Part shown: in pieces, positions 7,539-14,915 of the stretch
Position numbering within the stretch: the stretch's first letter is position 1
Layout of the letters: each line of letters begins with the position of its first letter
Assembly (NCBI GenBank): GCA_000434835.1
Contig: FR881490.1
Span: forward strand, 157,260-195,501
Direction of reading: 5' to 3'
Origin: Clostridium sp. CAG:594
GTDB lineage: Bacteria; Bacillota_I; Bacilli_A; RF39; UBA660
DNA length: 38,242 nucleotides
Made by a program: the position numbers and the translations under genes
Notes under the pieces: model-generated
Seen by the model: only the letters and a program-made list of their open reading frames with translations
The model's database searches: none
Told to the model about the DNA's origin: nothing

Positions 7539-8874
7539 ATTATTTAAAGCCATTGGTCATTTTATTGATAAAAAAATAGTTCTTCCGATAGCAAAATTCT
7601 TTACTGGAATTTCTAAAAAGTTTAAAGGAAACGGAAGAAACTTTGAAAAAATGCTTACGATGAAGCCTGGAATGATAATAGTTTCCCTTTTAATAGCACT
7701 AGGTGTTTTCTTTATAGCGGATAGTAAAACAACGTCTTTAATTGAAACTTCAGCAGAAGTACTTTATGACCAACCAATATCTGCTACTTATAATGAGGAA
7801 GCATATGTTGTAGAAGGACTACCTAAAACGGTTGATATAACTTTAATAGGTAGAAAGTCAGACGTTTATTTAGCAAAACAATTACCAACTAATGATATAA
7901 CAATAGATTTAACAGGGTTAAATCCAGGGGTTCACAAAGTTAACTTAAAGTACAAAAAGGCATTAAGTTCTGTTGAGTACAAACTAGATCCATCGGTTGC
8001 TACAATTGTTATATATGAAAAACAATCTAAAGAAAAAGAAGTTAATTATGAAGTTATAAATAAAGATAAGATTGATTCTAAGTTAATGGTTGAGGATGTT
8101 TCATTAAGTACTGATAAAGTATTTGTGAAGGGAAAAGAAGCAACTATTAATGAAGTTGCATCTGTTAAAGCTTTGGTTGACTTAAAGAACTTAGTTGACC
8201 CAGGAGTAGGAGAGCAAGAATTAAAAGACGTTAAGTTAGTAGCTTATGATAATAAGGGTAAGAAAGTTAACGTTGAAATAGTTCCATCAAAGGTAACTGC
8301 AACGGTTAAAATAGCATCTCCTCAAAAAGAAGTTCCAATACGTGTTATTCCTAAAAATTATAAAAACATCGTATTTGGTAAGTCTATTAGCAGTATAACT
8401 CCAAACATATCTAAGGTTACTATTTATGGTAACTCAAGTAAGTTAGAAAAGATTTCATACATACCAGTATATGTTGACGTAAGTGATCTTAAAGAAGATA
8501 AACAATTTGCTTTAACAATTAAGAAACCTACTGGTGTAAGAGCGATGAGTGCATCTAACGTAACAGTTAGCGTATCACTTGGAGATGAGGCAACTAAGGA
8601 ATTTGATAATATTTATCTAGAATATGAAAACTTAGGTGATGGCTTAGTTGTTCAAGCAGCAAGTCAAGATAGTACTAAAGTTACGGTTAGCGTTAAGGGT
8701 GTTCAAAAGGTATTATCGGATATGGATCCTACAACGATTAAAGCATACGTAGATTTAAAAGGATTAAAGGCAGGACAACATGAAGTACCAGTTTTAGTAA
8801 CAGGTTCTGACTTAAGAGCTAAGTATTCTTCTAAGACTACTAAGGTAACTTTAAGAATAACTGAAAAAAATTAG
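7531..8874 (+). CDS. cdaR: CdaR, YbbR-domain regulator of CdaA
   Basis: Membrane-anchored outer-surface protein that binds and tunes CdaA. 447 residues: a short cytoplasmic N-terminus, one membrane helix near 45-62 (PGMIIVSLLIALGVFFIADS), then about four YbbR repeats of 80-95 residues each, visible from recurring stretches such as AYVDLKGLKAGQHEVPV and VYVDVSDLKEDK. The start ATG 7531 lies inside the end of cdaA. In most Bacillota glmM follows; here it does not, and the next genes are rplM-rpsI behind their own promoter. Identification is firm from domain and position. Confidence 0.93.
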   Translation: MSKLFKAIGHFIDKKIVLPIAKFFTGISKKFKGNGRNFEKMLTMKPGMIIVSLLIALGVFFIADSKTTSLIETSAEVLYDQPISATYNEEAYVVEGLPKTVDITLIGRKSDVYLAKQLPTNDITIDLTGLNPGVHKVNLKYKKALSSVEYKLDPSVATIVIYEKQSKEKEVNYEVINKDKIDSKLMVEDVSLSTDKVFVKGKEATINEVASVKALVDLKNLVDPGVGEQELKDVKLVAYDNKGKKVNVEIVPSKVTATVKIASPQKEVPIRVIPKNYKNIVFGKSISSITPNISKVTIYGNSSKLEKISYIPVYVDVSDLKEDKQFALTIKKPTGVRAMSASNVTVSVSLGDEATKEFDNIYLEYENLGDGLVVQAASQDSTKVTVSVKGVQKVLSDMDPTTIKAYVDLKGLKAGQHEVPVLVTGSDLRAKYSSKTTKVTLRITEKN

Positions 8875-8891
8875 AAATATAATAAAATAAG

Positions 8892-8920
8892 TTGACAAAT
8901 GTACCGATTTAAAGTAGAAT
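8892..8920 (+). promoter_or_regulatory. Promoter of rplM-rpsI
   Basis: Consensus TTGACA (8892-8897), 17 bases, TAGAAT (8915-8920). It drives the L13 leader and the ribosomal protein operon. Confidence 0.85.
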
Positions 8921-8936
8921 TTAAATTGGTACATTT
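8897..8936. repeat. Long inverted repeat covering the rplM promoter
   Basis: AAATGTACC-G-ATTTAAA (8897-8913) pairs with TTTAAAT-T-GGTACATTT (8920-8936): 16 pairs plus one G-T, with loop GTAGAA. It spans the spacer and -10. It can serve as the cdaR terminator (a short T run follows) and would also place an operator-like palindrome over the promoter. Confidence 0.75.
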
Positions 8937-8986
8937 TATAAACCCACATAAGTTTGCCGTGGGAAAGCGAGCTTATAAAGGAAAGG
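8927..8986 (+). promoter_or_regulatory. Ribosomal protein L13 leader (autoregulatory mRNA element)
   Basis: Directly before rplM. CCCAC (8943-8947) pairs with GTGGG (8959-8963), and ATAAG in that loop (8948-8952) can pair with CTTAT (8972-8976), making an H-type pseudoknot that ends next to the AAAGGAAAGG ribosome binding site (8977-8986). This fits the known Firmicute L13 leader family, where free L13 is thought to repress its own operon. Fold drawn by eye. Confidence 0.75.
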
Positions 8987-8995
8987 AAATAAAAT

Positions 8996-9424
8996 ATGAC
9001 AACATTTATGGCTAATGCCTCAAACATTGAGCGTAAATGGTATGTTATCGATGCTAAGGGTAAACCACTTGGTAGAGTAGCTGCTAAGGCTGCTGTTATG
9101 TTAAGAGGTAAACATAAGGCTACTTATACACCACACGTTGATTGTGGAGATAACATAATCATTATAAACGCTAAAGAAGTAACATTAACAGGAAACAAAT
9201 TAAACAATAAGATCTATTATAATCACAGTGGATACACTGGTGGATTAAGAGAAAGAACCGCTAAAGAAATGCGTGAAAACTATCCAGTAGAAATGGTTGA
9301 AAGAGCAGTTAAAGGAATGCTTCCAAAAGGAAGATTAGGACGTCAAATGTATAAGAAATTATTCGTATACGAAGGCGCTGATCACAAGCATCAAGCTCAA
9401 AAACCAGAAATAGTGGAAATTTAA
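8996..9424 (+). CDS. rplM: 50S ribosomal protein L13
   Basis: Early-assembling large-subunit protein that binds 23S rRNA. 142 residues, the normal bacterial length. Typical stretches include ERKWYVIDAKGKPLGRVA near the N-terminus, YTPHVDCGD, and KGMLPKGRLGRQMYKKL near residue 110. It heads the conserved rplM-rpsI operon, behind a consensus promoter and the L13 leader, with rpsI 12 bases downstream. Confidence 0.98.
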   Translation: MTTFMANASNIERKWYVIDAKGKPLGRVAAKAAVMLRGKHKATYTPHVDCGDNIIIINAKEVTLTGNKLNNKIYYNHSGYTGGLRERTAKEMRENYPVEMVERAVKGMLPKGRLGRQMYKKLFVYEGADHKHQAQKPEIVEI

Positions 9425-9436
9425 GGAGGAGAGTAA

Positions 9437-9850
9437 ATGGCAAAAACATTCATTGGAACAGGTCGTCGTAAACGTTCAATAGCACGTGTAAGAATGACTT
9501 CAGGAAAAGGAAAAATTACCATTAACGGTAGAGACGTAAACGAATATCTTCCTTTTAAAACATTAGTTATGGATTTAAAACAACCATTAGAAGCTACTAA
9601 AACTGCTGATAAATTTGATATTGAAGTTTCAGTATATGGTGGTGGATTCTCAGGACAAACAGGAGCTATCCGTTTAGGTATTACTAGAGCATTACTAGAA
9701 TATGATAAGAATACTGATCCAACTTCTGATGCTTCATTTAGAAAGATTTTAAAATCAGAAGGATTTATAACTAGAGACGCAAGAGTTAAAGAACGTAAAA
9801 AATATGGTCTTAAAAAAGCACGTCGTGCACCACAATTTTCAAAACGTTAA
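9437..9850 (+). CDS. rpsI: 30S ribosomal protein S9
   Basis: Small-subunit protein whose C-terminal tail reaches the P-site tRNA. 137 residues in this frame. GTGRRKRSIARVR at the start and the ending KKYGLKKARRAPQFSKR, with the invariant terminal Lys-Arg, are diagnostic. It follows rplM by 12 bases with a strong TAAGGAGGAG site; a terminator closes the operon. Confidence 0.98.
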   Translation: MAKTFIGTGRRKRSIARVRMTSGKGKITINGRDVNEYLPFKTLVMDLKQPLEATKTADKFDIEVSVYGGGFSGQTGAIRLGITRALLEYDKNTDPTSDASFRKILKSEGFITRDARVKERKKYGLKKARRAPQFSKR

Positions 9851-9861
9851 TATGTTACTAC

Positions 9862-9889
9862 AAAACCAGGTTTGTTCCTGGTTTTTTCT
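9862..9889 (+). terminator. Terminator of rplM-rpsI
   Basis: AAAACCAGG (9862-9870), loop TTTGTT, CCTGGTTTT and further Ts: a strong stem with a U tail. Confidence 0.92.
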
Positions 9890-9895
9890 TTTGTT

Positions 9896-9998
9896 TTGAC
9901 ATATTTTATACAACATAATAAATTATTATTTAGTTAGTACCTAGAAATGACAAATTTTAACATTATTTAATAAACTTTTAATAAAATTATGATATAAT
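9896..9998 (+). promoter_or_regulatory. Promoter region before the Abi_2 gene, possibly with a small RNA
   Basis: A TTGACA at 9896-9901 with only a weak -10 (TAAATT, 9919-9924) lies about 90 bases upstream of a clean extended -10 TGATATAAT (9990-9998), which fits the Abi_2 gene itself. The gap contains ACCTAG (9939-9944), complementary to CTAGGT (10014-10019) at the start codon. abiF genes are known to be accompanied by a structured RNA (abiF motif), so a small RNA here is possible but not shown. Confidence 0.4.
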
Positions 9999-10017
9999 TT
10001 AAAATAGGTGATGCTAG

Positions 10018-10950
10018 GTGAAAACAAAAGAGTTTAAAACCTTAGATGAGCAGATTGAAATATTAAAAAGCCGTGGGTTGGTTATTAATGACATTGATAA
10101 AACAAAAGAATTACTATTAAGAGAAAATTATTTCTTTATTAATGGTTATAGACATATTTTTATGAAAAATCATAAAGATAGTTTGTTTATACCTGGAACT
10201 ACTTTTGAAGAATTGTATGCTGTATTTCAATTTGACAGAAGTTTTAGAAATGTTTTATTTAAGAATTTGCTTATTGTGGAAAATAACTTAAAATCAATAA
10301 TTGCATATAAGTTATCTAAAAAATATGGTATTAGAGAAAAAGATTATTTAAAACCATCTAACTTTTCTCAAGATATAAAAAAGGTAAGACAGGTTAATGA
10401 TGTTTTAAATAAAATAAAAAGACAAATAAAACTAAATGGAAGGCAACATAGTGCAACACTTCACTACATTAGTAATTATGGTTATGTTCCTTTATGGATT
10501 TTAGTTAAATTGTTATCTTTTGGAATGATTAACGAATTATATTCCATACTAAAACCAGATGATAAGCTTGCAATTGCAGAGTATTATAATCTTGATGTAG
10601 AAACTTTAGGTATATATATTGCACTACTTTCTAATTATAGAAATTTATGTGCACATGAAGACATTGTATATGATCATCGCACTCAAAAAGAAATTCCAGA
10701 TACTAGGTATCACATGGAGCTTGATGTTCCTACTACTAATGATGAATATGTATATGGAAAAGATGATATATTTGCAGTTGTTATAATGCTTAAGTGTATG
10801 CTTACAGAAAGTGATTTTACTGATTTTGTAAACGAAGTAAGTTATGACCTTGACCTTCTAGACGGTAGGGTTAATATTATTCCTCAATCTAAGATTTTAG
10901 ACAGAATGGGATTTCCTTCAAATTGGGAAGAAATAGCTAAAATAAAATAG
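10018..10950 (+). CDS. Abi_2-family (AbiD/AbiF-like) abortive-infection protein with HEPN motif
   Basis: Belongs to the Abi_2 family, members of which block phage growth by cell shutdown; many carry a HEPN RNase fold. 310 residues. N-terminal signature LDEQIEILKSRGL, then RENYFFINGYRHIF and FDRSFRNVLF; the HEPN-type RxxxxH motif is RNLCAH (208-213), matching an RNase active site. The start is GTG at 10018, after AGGTGAT (10006-10012). htrA follows 13 bases after the stop, so they may be co-transcribed although no functional link is known. It could be an isolated defence gene or one half of a toxin-antitoxin-like pair with an RNA partner. Confidence 0.85.
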   Translation: MKTKEFKTLDEQIEILKSRGLVINDIDKTKELLLRENYFFINGYRHIFMKNHKDSLFIPGTTFEELYAVFQFDRSFRNVLFKNLLIVENNLKSIIAYKLSKKYGIREKDYLKPSNFSQDIKKVRQVNDVLNKIKRQIKLNGRQHSATLHYISNYGYVPLWILVKLLSFGMINELYSILKPDDKLAIAEYYNLDVETLGIYIALLSNYRNLCAHEDIVYDHRTQKEIPDTRYHMELDVPTTNDEYVYGKDDIFAVVIMLKCMLTESDFTDFVNEVSYDLDLLDGRVNIIPQSKILDRMGFPSNWEEIAKIK

Positions 10951-10963
10951 GAAGTGATAATGT

Positions 10964-12136
10964 ATGCAAGATAAAATTGAATATATAGAGTCTAAAAAAG
11001 AAGAAAAAAAGCAAAATAAAAAAAGTAATAATAGAAAAAAAATTCCAAATGGAATTAAGTTTGCTTTGGTTATTTTGTTAGCGTTTACTTTAGGATTAGT
11101 TATAATGTATGCTTATACGGAATTGAATCCTAAAATTATTACTAAAAATAAAACTATATCAGAAACTAAGGTAACTGATGAAGCTATGGAAGATGCTATA
11201 AAAAAGGTATATGATTCTGTTTTATGCATTGAAGTTATGAATAGTGATGGTTCTGTTTTAAGTACCGGAACTGGTTTTGTTTATTCTAAGGATAGTAAGT
11301 ATGGATACGTTTTAACTAATGCTCATGTGGTTTCTAGTGGAAACAATATTGTAGGAGTACTATCAAATAATAACACTACTTCTTTAACTGTTTTAGGTAG
11401 TGATACTTATACTGATTTAGCAGTATTAAGAATGGATGTTAAAGATGTACTTGGGGTAGCTAGCGTTGGTAATAGTAAAAATACTCCTGTTGGTAATACA
11501 GTATTTACGGTAGGTTCTCCAATGGGTTCTACTTATGCAGGAACGGTAACTAAAGGTATATTGTCTGGTAAAGATAGATTAATAGAAACGAGTGCTTCAA
11601 ATAGTAATTCACTTGCATCAGAATCTTACATTGTTAAGGTACTTCAAACTGATGCTGCTATAAGCCCAGGAAATAGTGGTGGACCACTAGTTAATTTAGC
11701 GGGTGACGTAATTGGTATTACATCATTAAAATTGGTAGATGAACAAGTAGAAGGAATGGGATTTGCAATTCCGATAGAAGATGCTATGAATTACGTTGAT
11801 ACATTAGCGCAAGGAAAAACTATTGAAAGACCATTAGTTGGCGTACAAATCCTTGATTTAACTAATAAATATACTTTATATAGATATGGTATAAACGTTG
11901 ATTCTAGTATTAAATCAGGTGTTATTTTAATAAAAGTAAATAGTGGATATCCTGCAAGTGATGCTGGATTAAAAGACGGAGATATTGTAACTAAAATTGA
12001 TGGTGAAGATGTTACTACGGTATCAGAGTTTAAATATCAGTTATATCAACATAAGATAGGTGATACAATAGAAGTTACGTATTACCGTGCTGGAAAAGAA
12101 AATAAGACTAAATTAAAATTAAATAAAACAAGTTAG
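10964..12136 (+). CDS. htrA: HtrA/DegP-type membrane-anchored serine protease
   Basis: Quality-control protease acting outside the membrane on misfolded secreted proteins. 390 residues: Lys-rich cytoplasmic N-terminus (1-30), membrane helix 31-51, trypsin-like domain with catalytic His121 (TNAHVV), Asp151 (YTDLAVL) and Ser238 (PGNSGGPLV), then a single PDZ domain (about 285-385; GVILIKVNSGYPASDAGL). All three catalytic residues are present. The start ATG 10964 follows AGGAAGTGAT; an earlier ATG at 10960 is out of frame. The terminator begins at its stop codon. Confidence 0.95.
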   Translation: MQDKIEYIESKKEEKKQNKKSNNRKKIPNGIKFALVILLAFTLGLVIMYAYTELNPKIITKNKTISETKVTDEAMEDAIKKVYDSVLCIEVMNSDGSVLSTGTGFVYSKDSKYGYVLTNAHVVSSGNNIVGVLSNNNTTSLTVLGSDTYTDLAVLRMDVKDVLGVASVGNSKNTPVGNTVFTVGSPMGSTYAGTVTKGILSGKDRLIETSASNSNSLASESYIVKVLQTDAAISPGNSGGPLVNLAGDVIGITSLKLVDEQVEGMGFAIPIEDAMNYVDTLAQGKTIERPLVGVQILDLTNKYTLYRYGINVDSSIKSGVILIKVNSGYPASDAGLKDGDIVTKIDGEDVTTVSEFKYQLYQHKIGDTIEVTYYRAGKENKTKLKLNKTS

Positions 12137-12166
12137 GAAACTATTGATTTGGTTTCCTTTTTCTTT
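12135..12166 (+). terminator. Terminator of htrA
   Basis: AGGAAAC (12135-12141) pairs with GTTTCCT (12152-12158), followed by TTTTTCTTT. The stem begins within the htrA stop codon. Confidence 0.88.
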
Positions 12167-12206
12167 ACACTTTAAGTTTTTATGTATGTTAATTATATTA
12201 GTGTTT

Positions 12207-12215
12207 TGATATAAT
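12207..12215 (+). promoter_or_regulatory. Extended -10 promoter of the CmpB-like gene
   Basis: TGATATAAT, 16 bases before the start codon, leaving a short leader with AGGTGG. Confidence 0.6.
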
Positions 12216-12231
12216 TACGTTAGGTGGTAAT

Positions 12232-12927
12232 ATGTTTAATAATTTATGTTTTTATTTTGTATTATTTTTAATTTATTCTTTTATAGGATGGTTAATGGAA
12301 ATATCTTTTACATTATATAAAGATAAAACGTTAGTAAATAGAGGATTTTTAATGGGACCATATTGCCCTATATATGGTTGTGGATGCATACTTATAATAC
12401 TTCTTCTTAAAAGGTATTTAAATGACTTTATAGCGCTATTTATAATGTCTATGGTAATATGTTCTATCCTTGAGTATTTAACTAGCTATATCATGGAAAA
12501 ATTATTTAAAGCTAGATGGTGGGATTATAGTGATAGAAGGTTTAATATAAATGGCAGAATATGTTTAGAAACCATGGTTCCATTTGGACTTTTAGGATGT
12601 CTTTTGATGTATGTTATAAATCCATTTATAAGCGGAATTATATCTAACGTACCAAAGAATATATTAAATCCAATTGCAATTGTTTTATTTGTTTTGTTTG
12701 TTATAGATAATATAGCATCTTATTCAATAATTACTAAGTTACATTTGCATACTAATAAAATAGTTATGGATAATACTGAGGAAATAACTAAGAAGGTAAG
12801 GGAATATGTTTCAAACCATTCTAAGTTTGGCAAGAGATTAATGAAGTCATATCCTAATTTAAAAGTACTAAATGAAAGATATAAAAGAAAAATTACAAAG
12901 TTAAAGAATAAAAAAGACAAGAATTAA
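12232..12927 (+). CDS. CmpB-family putative ABC transporter permease (PF06541-like)
   Basis: 231-residue membrane protein with about five helices. The block YSFIGWLMEISF near residue 15, NRGFLMGPYCPIYGCG (about 36-51), and ARWWDYSDRRFNINGRICLETM (split here by the length limit: ARWWDYSDRRFNINGRIC then LETM) are signatures of the CmpB/type IV putative ABC permease family. Molecular function is unknown; no partner ATPase is adjacent. A basic C-terminal tail of about 60 residues is cytoplasmic. A terminator overlaps its stop. It marks the last undisturbed gene before the retron-bearing insertion. Confidence 0.8.
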   Translation: MFNNLCFYFVLFLIYSFIGWLMEISFTLYKDKTLVNRGFLMGPYCPIYGCGCILIILLLKRYLNDFIALFIMSMVICSILEYLTSYIMEKLFKARWWDYSDRRFNINGRICLETMVPFGLLGCLLMYVINPFISGIISNVPKNILNPIAIVLFVLFVIDNIASYSIITKLHLHTNKIVMDNTEEITKKVREYVSNHSKFGKRLMKSYPNLKVLNERYKRKITKLKNKKDKN

Positions 12928-12942
12928 GTTTCTTGTTTTTTT
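12917..12942 (+). terminator. Terminator of the CmpB-like gene
   Basis: ACAAGAA (12917-12923) and TTCTTGT (12930-12936), then TTTTTT; the TAA stop lies in the loop. Confidence 0.88.
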
Positions 12943-12947
12943 ACTGC

Positions 12948-13035
12948 GGATAAGTTATTTATGTAACACCATATTGGGTATTAATCATAAAATACTTTGA
13001 AGGAGTGATAATATGGTTATAGTTGATGCTGGACA
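12948..13035. repeat. 88-bp direct repeat, left copy
   Basis: Identical over 88 bases to 15922-16009 (offset 2,974). It contains the amidase promoter, ribosome binding site and first seven codons. Beyond 13035 similarity fades through about 11 bases (three mismatches) and then ends. Confidence 0.95.
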
Positions 13036-13051
13036 TGGAGGAATAGGATAA
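13013..13051 (+). pseudogene. Truncated start of the LysM amidase gene
   Basis: Twelve codons, MVIVDAGHGGIG, then TAA. The first ten residues equal the start of the intact amidase at 15987, with the same promoter and GAAGGAGTGAT site in front. It still has everything needed to be transcribed and would make a 12-residue peptide. It is the scar at the left end of the 2,974-bp unit. Confidence 0.9.
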
Positions 13052-13098
13052 ATCCAAAAATAAGTGAATAACTATGAATGATGATAAATACGAGGTTT

Positions 13099-13126
13099 AA
13101 AGATACTTGAAGAAAGTATCTTTTTA
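13099..13126 (+). terminator. Terminator between the amidase scar and the retron
   Basis: AAAGATACTT (13099-13108), loop GAAGA, AAGTATCTTT (13114-13123), then TT. It would stop read-through from the duplicated amidase promoter into the retron. Confidence 0.85.
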
Positions 13127-13143
13127 TAAATTAGTCATAAAAG

Positions 13144-13172
13144 GTTGATTCAAATAGGAAAAAGGTATATAA
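13144..13172 (+). promoter_or_regulatory. Promoter of the retron
   Basis: TTGATT (13144-13149), exactly 17 bases, TATAAT (13167-13172). Expected transcription start near 13179, just before the structured region. Confidence 0.8.
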
Positions 13173-13185
13173 TATTTAATACAAC

Positions 13186-13399
13186 GAAGCTCATTGATTT
13201 ACTCGGTATTCATATAGAGTATTCGCAAATATTTGGCTATTATAATGGCTGTCCTTATTTTGGGGAGCGTCAGTATATTTCGTAACTAATTTTGCTATAT
13301 ATGTTGATGTAATGCCCAATAAGTTGCTATCCCATATTACTATGGTATAGCTAGGTGGCCTGTTCTATTGACAATCAATTTAGTCAATGAGGCCTCTAG
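13186..13399 (+). ncRNA. Candidate retron msr-msd non-coding RNA
   Basis: About 215 bases without a gene, between a consensus promoter and the coding part of the retron, dense in hairpins. CTCATTGAT (13189-13197) can pair with GTCAATGAG (13383-13391), fitting the a1/a2 closing stem of retrons. Inside are a 5-bp hairpin TACTC/GAGTA (13199-13220), a GCTA/TGGC hairpin (13235-13248), and a 10-bp stem GCTAT-C-CCAT/ATGG-T-ATAGC (13326-13351). A competing long hairpin (13351-13399) includes CTAG..GGCCT/AGGCC.CTAG and ATTGAC/GTCAAT and would sequester the a2 strand. Position and structure suggest msr-msd; boundaries and branching G are not determined. Confidence 0.6.
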
Positions 13400-13428
13400 T
13401 AATATTAATTATTGGAGGTGAGAAAGTT

Positions 13429-13668
13429 ATGGATTTTAAGTTTAAATACTTATCCAAAAATGAGAAAAAGAAAAAAGAACGACAAATTAAATTAGAATAT
13501 TCTAATGATAAGTCAAACTTTGAAATTTTTCTTAATGCTGTAGTTATCTTATTAACAAGTGCTACATTTCTTGGATTCGTTGTTAAGATTGTTAAATTTA
13601 TAATGAACGGGTCATTCTATTATTTTTGTAATAATAGAATTTTTATTTTTAAAGAGGTGAAAATATGA
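13429..13668 (+). CDS. 79-residue membrane protein of the retron operon (candidate effector)
   Basis: Unrecognised family. N-terminal 30 residues are strongly basic (NEKKKKERQIK), then a hydrophobic segment about 31-58 (FLNAVVILLTSATFLGFVVK) and a short aromatic tail (SFYYFCNNRIFIF) that may be a second half-helix. ATG 13429 follows GGAGGTG (13414-13420) by 8 bases; the in-frame ATG at 13387 lies in the presumed a2 strand and has no ribosome binding site. Its stop overlaps the reverse transcriptase start (ATGA), a coupled arrangement. Some retrons use membrane proteins as toxic effectors (for example the two-helix protein of type IV systems), so it may be the toxin; this is inference from position and topology. 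Confidence 0.7.
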   Translation: MDFKFKYLSKNEKKKKERQIKLEYSNDKSNFEIFLNAVVILLTSATFLGFVVKIVKFIMNGSFYYFCNNRIFIFKEVKI

Positions 13669-14915
13669 ACCTTAATGAATTAATAGAACAACAAATTCAA
13701 AAATGCAGATTATATGGATTAACTAAACCGTTAATAATTAAAGAAATATTGAATATCCCGGATTATGTAGATATAAAACATTTAGATAAATCTATTGATA
13801 GTTTTTATGATACTTTTTATATAAAGAAAAATTGGGCAAAAGAAAGTCAAACGAAAGAAGAAAGGTATAAGGAGATTCTTAATATTGAAAAAAATATATC
13901 TGAAAGGTTTACCTCAATTCCTGATGGTGAGGATAAAACTAAATATAGAAAAATTGTTACGATAAATACTGATTGGCTTAAGAAAAGTCAAAAAAAGTTT
14001 AATAAGATATTAATGAGTATATTATTGGATAAAAAAGTGAGAGGTATAAAACAAAAAAGTATAATTCCATATTTACATTCGGCGGTAAAACAAAGATCAT
14101 ATCATACTAATGCACAAGCACATGTTGGAGATAAATATGTTTTTGCAATTGATTTAAAAGATTTTTATCCCTCAGTTACAAAGTACAAACTATATTTATT
14201 TTTTAAAAATGAATTTAATTTATCATCTGATATTGCAATGTTCTATGCTGTTTTATCTACATGTATATCAGATGATGGCACTTATAGATTAGGACAAGGT
14301 CTTTCACAAAGTTCAACATTAGCATATCTTGTAAATTATAGTTTGTTTAATTATCTATATGAACTTTCTAAAGTTGAAGATATAGATATGTCAATATATG
14401 TTGATGATGTAGTGTTTAGCAGTAAAAATAAAATATCTCAAGATTTTATTGATAAATTGTTTGGAATTATTAAAAGTAATAATATGCAAATAAAAAGACA
14501 AAAAGTTCATTATTATAAAAAAGAATCTGTTAAAAAAATAACAGGTGTGTATGTAAATGGAAATAAGACTCGTGTAGCCAACCATAAACATTATGAATTT
14601 CATACACAATATAAATATCTTAAAAATCACATATTAAATGTGAAAACTATAGAAGATTATTATAAAATATATAATTTGTATCTTAAGTTTTATGGTAATT
14701 TTCAACATATTAAGATGGTAGAAAGTCGTGTACATGATAGATATGAGAAATTCATAAAAGATTTTGATGAATTTTTCCCTAAAGGAATAAATAAGAAGCA
14801 AAAAAGTATAAATTATCAAAAAGATAATATAAAAAATGTAACTGATAGAGAAAAATTAAATAAGTGTTATCAGAAATTATTAAATAAAAATAAAATTATA
14901 GAAAGTGTTTTATAG
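13665..14915 (+). CDS. Retron-type reverse transcriptase
   Basis: Copies part of its own RNA into msDNA in retron antiphage systems. 416 residues. The retron-specific region X motif NAxxH is NAQAH (149-153); the palm has Asp163 (AIDLKDFYPSV), LGQGLSQSS (209-217) in the position of the usual PQG block, and YVDD (245-248) with both catalytic aspartates; region Y has KKITGVYVNG (290-299), corresponding to the VTG motif that recognises msr. There is no maturase or endonuclease domain, arguing against a group II intron. The SQSS after QG is unusual. It starts inside the stop of the 79-residue gene; a terminator overlaps its stop. Confidence 0.9.
   Translation: MNLNELIEQQIQKCRLYGLTKPLIIKEILNIPDYVDIKHLDKSIDSFYDTFYIKKNWAKESQTKEERYKEILNIEKNISERFTSIPDGEDKTKYRKIVTINTDWLKKSQKKFNKILMSILLDKKVRGIKQKSIIPYLHSAVKQRSYHTNAQAHVGDKYVFAIDLKDFYPSVTKYKLYLFFKNEFNLSSDIAMFYAVLSTCISDDGTYRLGQGLSQSSTLAYLVNYSLFNYLYELSKVEDIDMSIYVDDVVFSSKNKISQDFIDKLFGIIKSNNMQIKRQKVHYYKKESVKKITGVYVNGNKTRVANHKHYEFHTQYKYLKNHILNVKTIEDYYKIYNLYLKFYGNFQHIKMVESRVHDRYEKFIKDFDEFFPKGINKKQKSINYQKDNIKNVTDREKLNKCYQKLLNKNKIIESVL

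Noticed and set aside
13665..14915. Reverse transcriptase as part of a group II intron or diversity-generating retroelement
   Set aside because: No maturase or endonuclease domain, no domain V-like hairpin downstream, no template or variable repeat pair; the NAxxH and ITG motifs fit retrons.
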